A stretch of DNA of 38,456 nucleotides from assembly GCA_002306945.1 (NCBI GenBank), contig DBTH01000211.1, positions 8,597 through 47,052 on the forward strand, given 5' to 3'. The position numbers and the translations under genes were made by a program. The notes beneath the pieces are model-generated. The model had not been told where the DNA came from and did not search any database. It worked only from the letters and a program-made list of their open reading frames with translations. The DNA is from Methylacidiphilaceae bacterium UBA1321. Its GTDB lineage: Bacteria; Verrucomicrobiota; Verrucomicrobiia; Methylacidiphilales; UBA1321. Within the stretch, counting starts at the first letter, position 1, and the number at the start of each line of letters is the position of its first letter. This document shows positions 15,891 through 21,488 of this stretch, piece by piece.

Positions 15891-16706
15891 ATGAAGCTTT
15901 CGTTTACCAAGATGACCGGAGCGGGCAACGATTTTGTTGTTCTCGATAATCGTGATTTGGCCCTCAAGTTGTCAGGAGCGCAAATCGCCCGCTTGTGCGA
16001 CCGTCATTTTGGCGTGGGCGCTGACGGTCTTCTCGCGGTCGAACCGGGCGTCGATGGGGCTGATTTCCGGATGCGCTATTATAATTCCGACGGTGGCGAA
16101 GCCGAGATGTGCGGCAACGGGGCGCGTTGCTTCGCCCGCTATGCCCGCGCGTTCAAGAGCGCGACGGCCTCGAATCTGAGTTTCGATACGCCTGCGGGTC
16201 GCATTCACGCGCGTTTTGTGGGCAACGACGTGGAAGTCAATCTGACTGCGCCGCAAGGTCTGGATCTGGGTCGCAAGATTTCCATCCCGGGCGGAACATT
16301 TGAAGTGCACAGCGTCAACACCGGCGTGCCGCATGCCGTCATTTTCGTCGACGATCTGGAGAAGACGCCCATCGTTGAGTGGGGTCGTCCCTTGCGTCGG
16401 CATGAAGCTTTTGCGCCGAAGGGAACCAATGTGAATTTCGTCCACGTCGAAGGTTCTCAACGTATTGCCGTGCGCACCTACGAGCGTGGCGTTGAGGACG
16501 AAACTCTCGCTTGCGGCACCGGAGTGACCGCTGCGGGCATCATCGCTCATATCGTGCGCGGGTTGCCATTGCCGGTCGAAGTGCGCGTGCGTAGCGGCGC
16601 GGTTCTCGCGGTGAATTTCAAGCGCGACGGTTCCAATTTTACCGATGTGACGTTGCGTGGTCCGGCGGAGGTCTGTTTCACCGGCGAGATCGAACTCCCT
16701 CTTTGA
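15891..16706 (+). CDS. dapF: Diaminopimelate epimerase
   Basis: A 271-residue cofactor-independent epimerase converting LL- to meso-diaminopimelate for lysine and peptidoglycan. The two catalytic cysteines are C74 in EMCGNGARC and C208 in LACGTGVTA. The N-terminal FTKMTGAGNDFVVLDN is diagnostic. I chose the ATG at 15891 because AAGGA lies five bases upstream and MKLSFTKM is the normal family start; a longer frame from 15828 would add an unrelated leader. It heads a run of same-strand biosynthetic genes (dapA 39 bases later, then dapB) and lies divergent to the ParA-like gene. Confidence 0.97.
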   Translation: MKLSFTKMTGAGNDFVVLDNRDLALKLSGAQIARLCDRHFGVGADGLLAVEPGVDGADFRMRYYNSDGGEAEMCGNGARCFARYARAFKSATASNLSFDTPAGRIHARFVGNDVEVNLTAPQGLDLGRKISIPGGTFEVHSVNTGVPHAVIFVDDLEKTPIVEWGRPLRRHEAFAPKGTNVNFVHVEGSQRIAVRTYERGVEDETLACGTGVTAAGIIAHIVRGLPLPVEVRVRSGAVLAVNFKRDGSNFTDVTLRGPAEVCFTGEIELPL

Positions 16707-16745
16707 GCCCGAAGCTTTCTCTATTTCCATTTTATAACCATTCCC

Positions 16746-17633
16746 ATGAGTAACCATCCATCCTTCCACGGCACGTTCACCGCGTTGGTGACGCCTTTTC
16801 GCAACGACAAGATCGATGAGGAGGCCTTCGTCAAGTTACTCGAAAAGCAGGTGGCCGGAGGCGTCAGCGGTGTAGTGCCCGTTGGTACGACCGGCGAATC
16901 CCCCACTCTTTCCACCGAAGAGCATTTGCAAGTCATCGAACGCACCGTCTCGGTCGTTAACAAGCGCACGCTGGTCATTGCCGGAACCGGCTCCAATTCG
17001 ACCGTCGAAGCGGTTCATCTGACACAGGAGGCCGAGAAGGCCGGGGCCGATGCTGTTCTGCTCGTTGCTCCCTATTACAACAAGCCGAGCCAGGCCGGTC
17101 TGATTGCGCACTTTTCCAAGGTGGCCGATTCGACCTGTCTGCCGATCATTCTTTACAGCATCCCGGGCCGTTGCGGCATCGAGATCAGCGTGCCGACCGT
17201 GGCAAAGCTCGCCGAAACCAAGTCCAATATCGTTGCGATCAAGGAAGCGGGCGGTTCCGCCGAACGCGTCAATCAGCTTCGCCAGGCCGTGCCGGATTCG
17301 TTCACGATCCTCAGCGGCGACGACGGCTTGACCTTGCCGTTCATGAGTCTCGGCGCCAAGGGCGTCATCAGCGTGGCGTCGAATCTGTTTCCCGCCGAAA
17401 TCGTCTCGATGGTCAATGCCGCGCTCGCCGGCGATTTCGTCAAGGCTGAGGCGTTGCACCGCAAGTACGCCGGTTTGTTCCGTGATCTTTTCATCGAACC
17501 GAATCCGGTGCCGATCAAGACTGCGTTGGCCAAGGCGGGTCTGATGACCGAGGAAGTTCGCCTGCCGCTCGTGGCGATGCAACCGGCCACACGCCAACGT
17601 CTCGAAAAGACCCTCGCGGCTTTCGGGATTTGA
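16746..17633 (+). CDS. dapA: 4-hydroxy-tetrahydrodipicolinate synthase
   Basis: A 295-residue TIM-barrel aldolase that condenses pyruvate with aspartate semialdehyde. The Schiff-base Lys is K166 in VAIKEAGG, the catalytic Tyr is Y137 in ILYSIPGRCG, and the GTTGESPTL motif lies near residue 45. These and the start FTALVTPF place it in DapA rather than in the sialate or other aldolase subgroups, and its neighbours dapF and dapB confirm this. No Shine-Dalgarno is seen before the ATG (ACCATTCCC), a feature shared with dapB. Confidence 0.97.
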   Translation: MSNHPSFHGTFTALVTPFRNDKIDEEAFVKLLEKQVAGGVSGVVPVGTTGESPTLSTEEHLQVIERTVSVVNKRTLVIAGTGSNSTVEAVHLTQEAEKAGADAVLLVAPYYNKPSQAGLIAHFSKVADSTCLPIILYSIPGRCGIEISVPTVAKLAETKSNIVAIKEAGGSAERVNQLRQAVPDSFTILSGDDGLTLPFMSLGAKGVISVASNLFPAEIVSMVNAALAGDFVKAEALHRKYAGLFRDLFIEPNPVPIKTALAKAGLMTEEVRLPLVAMQPATRQRLEKTLAAFGI

Positions 17634-17669
17634 ATTTCCCCCGTAACCTTTTAATTTGTCTTACACGCC

Positions 17670-18407
17670 ATGACCAAAGTCATTATTGTCGGTTCCAAGG
17701 GCCGCATGGGCCAGAATCTCATCAAGCTTGCTCAGCCCGTGGCGGGTTATTCCGTCGTTGCCGGTATCGACGCCGGAGACGATCTCGCCCCGCACGTTCC
17801 ACAGACCGATGCGATCATCGAATTCAGTCATCACACGGTGACCGGTTCGGTCGCCAGGCTCGCGGTGGCCAATCATAAGGCACTGGTAATCGGAACAACC
17901 GGTCACACCGATGACGAGAAAGCAGAAATCGCCGGTTTCGCCAAGTCGATTCCGGTTGTGTTCGCTCCGAATTTTTCCATTGGCGTGAATCTACTTTTTT
18001 ATCTGACCCGCAAGGCGGCGCAAATTCTCGGCCCCGATTACGACGAGGAAGTCATCGAGATGCATCACCGCCTCAAGCTGGACGCTCCGAGCGGTACCGC
18101 CCGCCGCCTCGGTGAAATTCTCGCGGAGGTGCAGGGTGGTTCTTACGATGAACTGGTTCGCAACGGACGTTCCGGCGAAGTCGGCAAGCGCACGAAGACG
18201 GAGATCGGCATGCACGCGCTCCGTGGCGGCGATGTGGTCGGCGATCATACGGTTTATTTCGCAACGGTCGGAGAACGGGTCGAGCTGACTCACCGCGCTT
18301 CCAGCCGCGAGACTTTCGCCAACGGCGCACTCCGTGCCGCCGCTTGGGCCGTCAAACAACCCGCCGGTCTCTATTCCATGCAGGACGTCCTCGGCCTGCA
18401 CGATTGA
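17670..18407 (+). CDS. dapB: 4-hydroxy-tetrahydrodipicolinate reductase
   Basis: A 245-residue NAD(P)H-dependent reductase. The nucleotide-binding start is VIIVGSKGRMGQN, and the catalytic segment MHHRLKLDAPSGTA carries H132-H133 and K136. FAPNFSIGVN is the second conserved block. At 245 residues it is slightly shorter than enterobacterial DapB. It follows dapA by 36 bases, completing three DAP-pathway enzymes in a row. No ribosome-binding site is visible before the ATG. A GC-rich spacer with a hairpin follows before folK. Confidence 0.96.
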   Translation: MTKVIIVGSKGRMGQNLIKLAQPVAGYSVVAGIDAGDDLAPHVPQTDAIIEFSHHTVTGSVARLAVANHKALVIGTTGHTDDEKAEIAGFAKSIPVVFAPNFSIGVNLLFYLTRKAAQILGPDYDEEVIEMHHRLKLDAPSGTARRLGEILAEVQGGSYDELVRNGRSGEVGKRTKTEIGMHALRGGDVVGDHTVYFATVGERVELTHRASSRETFANGALRAAAWAVKQPAGLYSMQDVLGLHD

Positions 18408-18456
18408 CATGATGAAATCCATCGGGGGCTCTGCTCCCATACCCTTGGCAGGAGAT

Positions 18457-18477
18457 TTGGAGGACAGCGTCCTCCAA
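18457..18477 (+). promoter_or_regulatory. Perfect 9-bp hairpin at the folK start, containing a GGAGG
   Basis: TTGGAGGAC (18457-18465) and GTCCTCCAA (18469-18477) are exact reverse complements around an AGC loop. The only strong Shine-Dalgarno-like GGAGG (18459-18463) lies in the 5' arm and would be sequestered when folded. The folK ATG follows 10 bases after the stem. It may regulate folK translation, act as an end-of-dap-mRNA structure, or be a small dispersed repeat. Confidence 0.55.
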
Positions 18478-18487
18478 TGTGTTTAAT

Positions 18488-18955
18488 ATGAAAGTGGGCA
18501 TCGCATTGGGATCGAATTTGGGGGATCGGGCGGGCTGCATGGAAGCCGGGTTCGCGTTTTTGCGTGAACTATCGGTTGACGGGAAGGTTGTACGCTCGTC
18601 GATACTGGAGACCGAACCGGTGGACTGTACGCCCGATTCCGGTGCGTTCCTCAATGCTGTCGCGGAGATCGAATATAACGGCTCGGCCTGTCAACTTCTC
18701 GGCCAACTCCAGACATTTGAGCGGCAACTGGGGCGTCCTTCCGAGCGTCCAGTCAATTCTCCGCGGCCGTTGGATCTCGACATCCTTTACTTCGGGCAGG
18801 AACAGATGAATGCACCCGATCTGATTATTCCCCATCCACGCCTGTCTCAACGTGAATTTGTTCTCAAACCCCTGGCGGAGATCCGGCCCGACCTGATCCT
18901 GCCCGGACAAACGCAAACCGTGCAGGTTCTTTGCCGGAAACTGAAATCAAAATGA
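18488..18955 (+). CDS. folK: HPPK: 2-amino-4-hydroxy-6-hydroxymethyldihydropteridine diphosphokinase
   Basis: A 155-residue folate-pathway enzyme that pyrophosphorylates 6-hydroxymethyl-dihydropterin. GIALGSNLGDR near the N-terminus, ETEPVDCTPDSGAFLNAVAE in the middle, and PRPLDLDILYF with the metal-binding D96 and D98 are family signatures, followed by IPHPRLSQREFVLKPLAEI. I prefer the ATG at 18488; a GTG at 18479 would add three residues. Neither has an exposed ribosome-binding site because GGAGG is inside the upstream hairpin. It overlaps panB by ATGA (18952-18955). The enzyme assignment is secure. Confidence 0.95.
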   Translation: MKVGIALGSNLGDRAGCMEAGFAFLRELSVDGKVVRSSILETEPVDCTPDSGAFLNAVAEIEYNGSACQLLGQLQTFERQLGRPSERPVNSPRPLDLDILYFGQEQMNAPDLIIPHPRLSQREFVLKPLAEIRPDLILPGQTQTVQVLCRKLKSK

Positions 18956-19725
18956 GCGATCTTCCCGAAAAAATCACTCCGCAATGGATTCGCGAAGCCA
19001 AACAGCGCGGAGAACGGCTTCCCACATTGACTGCCTACGATTACCCGACTGCGAAACTTCTTGATGAAGCGGGCGTGCCACTTTTGCTGGTGGGTGATTC
19101 ACTCGGCATGGTGGTGCTGGGTTATCCCGACACGACACTTGTGACGATGGATGACATCGTCCACCACACGCGAGCCGTGGCCCGGGCCAGAACACGCGCG
19201 CTCGTTGTCGCCGATCTGCCGATTCACTCTTACGATACGCCGGAAATGGCTCTGGATAACGCACAGCGGCTGGTCGATGCCGGAGCCAATGCCGTGAAGC
19301 TCGAAGGCGGCGCGCGGCGCATTGAGCAGGTGAACGAGATCGTCTCACATGGTATTCCGCTTTTCGGCCATCTCGGTATGTTGCCCCAGGCGGTGCGCGA
19401 GGAGGGTGGCTACAAGATCAAGGGACGTTCCAACGAAGAACGCGAGCGTTTGATTGCCGATGCGAAGGCGTTGGAAGCTGCCGGAGCGTTTGCCATTGTG
19501 CTGGAACTGATTCTGCCGGAAGTGGCGAAGGAAATTTCAAAGGCCATTTCGATTCCGACGATTGGAATTGGTTCCGGCAGCGAGTGCGACGGCGAGATCA
19601 TGGTCATTCACGATCTGCTTGGTTCGTTCCCGTGGTTCCGTCCGAAATTCGTGAAGGAAAAGAACGAAATCGGCGTCGCCATCCGCGAAGCCGCTCGGGC
19701 TTATTGCGCCCGCGTCCGGGGATAG
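18952..19725 (+). CDS. panB: Ketopantoate hydroxymethyltransferase
   Basis: A 257-residue TIM-barrel enzyme using methylene-tetrahydrofolate to make ketopantoate for pantothenate/CoA. The metal ligands are D49 in VGDSLGM and D88 in VADLP. K116 and E118 lie in AVKLEGG, and the catalytic Glu is E185 in VLELILPEV. GHLGMLPQAV and the C-terminal IGIGSGSECDGEIMVIHDLLG are diagnostic. The ATG at 18952 lies in the folK stop, and the upstream in-frame codons belong to folK. The pairing of folK with panB links the folate and pantothenate branches. The region after the stop is non-coding and repeat-rich. Confidence 0.97.
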   Translation: MSDLPEKITPQWIREAKQRGERLPTLTAYDYPTAKLLDEAGVPLLLVGDSLGMVVLGYPDTTLVTMDDIVHHTRAVARARTRALVVADLPIHSYDTPEMALDNAQRLVDAGANAVKLEGGARRIEQVNEIVSHGIPLFGHLGMLPQAVREEGGYKIKGRSNEERERLIADAKALEAAGAFAIVLELILPEVAKEISKAISIPTIGIGSGSECDGEIMVIHDLLGSFPWFRPKFVKEKNEIGVAIREAARAYCARVRG

Positions 19726-19972
19726 GGGGAAAGGAAGTTTTCAGTTCGAGGTTTTCAGTTTTCAGTGGAAGGCAGGAGAAAGACAGTGCGAGGTACTATT
19801 GATCTCTGCAAAATAGAATGACAATCGACAGGGTCTTTTATTGCTTCCAAGAAGAAGCAGTCTATTGGACAAGAGTTTCTCTTTTGGAGAAAAGTTAGCC
19901 GATCCTTCGACGTCGCTACGCTCTGCTCAGGATGACGCGAAGAGAGAGTCTTTTTTCGGATAACTGGGTTCA

Positions 19973-20032
19973 GATGCCATGATGATAGCCAAGGCACCCC
20001 ATCTGGGGCACCTTGACTATCATCATGGCATC
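19973..20032. repeat. Long imperfect palindrome (28-bp arms)
   Basis: The arm 19973-20000 (starts GATGCCATGATGATAG) is the reverse complement of 20005-20032 at 25 of 28 positions, with an ATCT loop. The innermost CCCC-ATCT-GGGG closes the hairpin. It sits in the middle of the 397-bp inverted-repeat unit and would form a stable cruciform or RNA stem. There is no T-run, so a simple terminator is unlikely, although the position downstream of panB would permit one. Confidence 0.65.
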
Positions 20033-20066
20033 TATCAAGAGGGTGGCGCGTGAGCGCCGGGATGTG

Positions 20067-20168
20067 TCAAGCTTCACGGGATACCTCGGTCTTTGCGGAT
20101 TTAACGTTGTTCCAGATGGTCTCCTTGTCTCCTTCGACTGGCGACTCATTCAATGGAGCCTGCTGTAG
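20067..20168 (-). other. Possible remnant of a coding region (minus strand)
   Basis: On the minus strand, an open frame of 33 codons ends at the TGA (20067-20069). It reads protein-like (for example VEGDKETIWNNVKSAKTEV) but has no start codon with a ribosome-binding site. It opens exactly at the inner edge of the right 26-bp repeat. It may be the tail of a degraded gene of the mobile unit, or chance. No family is recognised. Confidence 0.2.
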
Positions 20169-20264
20169 TCATTCTATTTTGCAGAGATCAATAAGTTCTA
20201 GGTTTTCGCAGCCCATACTTCGTACTTATTTTCTGATTTCCTGATAAGCCTTTATTCTTAATCC

Positions 20265-20310
20265 CTTCGTAAATTTTGTTTTAAAATTCCGTTAATTCCG
20301 TCTCATCGCC
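20265..20310. repeat. Left arm of inverted repeat flanking the VOC gene
   Basis: This AT-rich 46-base arm is the reverse complement of 20797-20845. About 42 of 46 positions match, with one 3-base A insertion in the right arm. It ends 15 bases beyond the VOC stop codon. Weaker similarity may continue outward (a TATCAG motif on both sides). Confidence 0.65.
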
Positions 20311-20325
20311 TTTCGGTTTTGGTTT

Positions 20326-20790
20326 TCAGACAGACCGGTATTCGGCCAATTCGAGGATCACGCCGTCCGGGTCGAGGAAGTAGCAGAGCGATTTGCGAAC
20401 GGTCGATTGGGGCAGGATTCCAGCGGGGACTTCCGCGGGAGTGCCTAGAAATTGGACTCCGGCATTGCGGAGTTTTTCGGTTGTCGCCGCAATGTCGTTG
20501 ACGAGAAAAGCAATGTGGCGCAGACCGCCCGTGTTGGGACGGGAGTTGTCGGGCAGCGAATGACTGGGTGGGTTGTGGTATTGAAGAATTTCGAGTCGCG
20601 TGCCGCACTGAGGCGGTTCGAGGAAAACAACATCTGCGTGAATGCCGGACAGTCCGGTGATGGAGTCGATCCAGTCGCCCTGGAGCGTGGCGCGATTGGT
20701 GACGCGGAAATCAAGGAGTTCGGTGTAGAAGCGAACTGTTGTGGCGAGATCCTTGACGACGAGATTGATGTGGTCGATGGATTGGATCAT
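20326..20790 (-). CDS. VOC-family (glyoxalase/dioxygenase-fold) protein
   Basis: A 154-residue protein with two beta-alpha-beta-beta-beta half-modules. The metal-ligand positions are H7 (IDHINLVV), E67 (TRLEILQY), H92 (GLRHIAFLV) and E147 (DGVILELAEY). This places it in the vicinal-oxygen-chelate superfamily, nearest in pattern to lactoylglutathione lyase or methylmalonyl-CoA epimerase-like members, though the substrate cannot be read. It is the only gene in a repeat-rich patch and is framed by 46/49-bp inverted repeats starting six bases upstream of its ATG and 15 bases after its stop. No ribosome-binding site is visible; the upstream bases belong to the repeat. No functional partner is adjacent. 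Confidence 0.9.
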   Translation of the reverse strand: MIQSIDHINLVVKDLATTVRFYTELLDFRVTNRATLQGDWIDSITGLSGIHADVVFLEPPQCGTRLEILQYHNPPSHSLPDNSRPNTGGLRHIAFLVNDIAATTEKLRNAGVQFLGTPAEVPAGILPQSTVRKSLCYFLDPDGVILELAEYRSV

Positions 20791-20796
20791 GGTAAT

Positions 20797-20845
20797 GGCG
20801 ATTTGACGAAATTAACGGGATTTTAAAAAAACAAAATTTACGAAG
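20797..20845. repeat. Right arm of inverted repeat flanking the VOC gene
   Basis: The partner of 20265-20310, 49 bases long, containing AAATTAACGGGATTTT and an A7 run. It lies immediately upstream of the VOC start codon, so it must contain or overlap that gene's translation initiation region. Confidence 0.65.
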
Positions 20846-21410
20846 ATTGAAATGATCGTATCAGAAATTCCAAAATCGAAAAGAAGCGTGGCGGGGCATC
20901 ACCCTTTGACTGTGGCTAGTGTCCAATTGCGTAAATCCCGGATACTCGGTATTTATGCAATTAGACACAAGCAAACCAACCCTATCCCTCTCACTGCGTT
21001 TGGATGAAAAAGGGGGACTCGATCAATATTGCTCTCACGGCAAACTTCCTCTGCTGTCCTACCGCTGTCAGCCGCTCTCAATATCCAGATGATCTCCTCG
21101 GTGCTGTGCCGCTTCTGTTTCGTGATTCGGTTTTATCCTTTCAGATTAAAACCTCTCACTCAATCCGGATCAGTTTCAGGGGGCTTAATCAAATTTTCTT
21201 AGGTCACTGCAGCTGCTCAATAATAAGAAATTATTTTGATAGTGTTAACTGGGCTAATCCATGCTCTCGGTTGAAACAGGCGAAAAGTCCACGCATTGAG
21301 GTACTTCACTATCGAAGTAAAGGATTATCATTGCAATGATATATAAGATATCCAGTCTTATGTTGGATTTCAGAAAAGAGGTTCTTATAAAATAGGAGGT
21401 TAATACATTC
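20846..21410. other. Spacer upstream of the giant adhesin gene
   Basis: Over 500 bases with no supported gene. It contains the palindrome at 20919-20968. A 111-codon open frame at 21004-21339 is Cys/Ser-rich with no family resemblance and no usual start signal, so it is not called. AGGAGG at 21393-21398 resembles a ribosome-binding site but is not followed by a start codon at a suitable distance. Confidence 0.6.
20919..20968. repeat. 18-bp imperfect palindrome with inner CCG/CGG stem
   Basis: GTGTCCAATTGCGTAAAT (20919-20936) and ATTTATGCAATTAGACAC (20951-20968) are reverse complements at 16 of 18 positions. The inner CCG...CGG extends the stem. It could be an operator for a dimeric regulator, a transposon-end remnant or a transcript hairpin. 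It lies about 440 bases upstream of the sigma-54-like promoter. Confidence 0.6.
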
Positions 21411-21426
21411 TGGCTTGGTCTTTGCA
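21411..21426 (+). promoter_or_regulatory. Sigma-54 (RpoN) -24/-12 promoter of the giant adhesin gene
   Basis: TGGCTTGGTCTTTGCA fits the consensus TGGCACGNNNNTTGCW with an invariant GG at -25/-24 and GC at -13/-12 in exact spacing; only the A and C of the -24 block differ. Transcription would start near 21437, giving a leader of about 52 bases before the ATG at 21489. Sigma-54 promoters need an enhancer-binding activator; its site is not identified, but the 20919-20968 palindrome is at a plausible distance. Confidence 0.65.
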
Positions 21427-21444
21427 TACGGGGAGACTACTCTG

Positions 21445-21459
21445 CACCGATTTTTGGTG
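21445..21459 (+). other. Short leader stem CACC/GGTG
   Basis: CACC and GGTG flank GATTTTT in the presumed mRNA leader, ending 29 bases before the start codon. A near-copy (TACCGATTTTGGTG) occurs at 38419-38432, beyond the end of the gene. The stem is short, so any function is uncertain. Confidence 0.3.
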
Positions 21460-21488
21460 AAGAAACCTTAACGTGTGGGCCAAGGATT

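Larger units (their letters stand above)
19797..20193. mobile_element. MITE-like non-coding unit bounded by perfect 26-bp inverted repeats
   Basis: Bases 19797-19822 and 20168-20193 are exact reverse complements over 26 bases (left end begins TATTGATCTCTGC). The 397-bp unit between them has no transposase. It is rich in stems: TTTCTC/GAGAAA near 19878, ATCCT...AGGAT (about 19903-19934, CCTTCGACGTCGCTACGCTC inside), the long palindrome at 19973-20032, and GGCGC-GTGA-GCGCC at 20045-20058. No clear target-site duplication flanks it. It could be a MITE, a decayed insertion sequence or a structured RNA; mobile origin is inference from the terminal repeats. Confidence 0.5.
19726..20325. other. Non-coding, repeat-rich spacer between panB and the VOC gene
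   Basis: About 600 bases without an intact gene, between convergent panB and the VOC gene. It starts with low-complexity TTTTCAG repeats (19737-19764). It then holds the 397-bp inverted-repeat unit (19797-20193) and the left arm of the VOC-flanking inverted repeat (20265-20310). Details are given in separate entries. Confidence 0.7.

Noticed and set aside
21004..21339. 111-codon open frame upstream of the giant gene
   Set aside because: Composition is unlike a normal protein of this genome (Cys/Ser-rich, irregular), with no ribosome-binding site and no recognisable domain.
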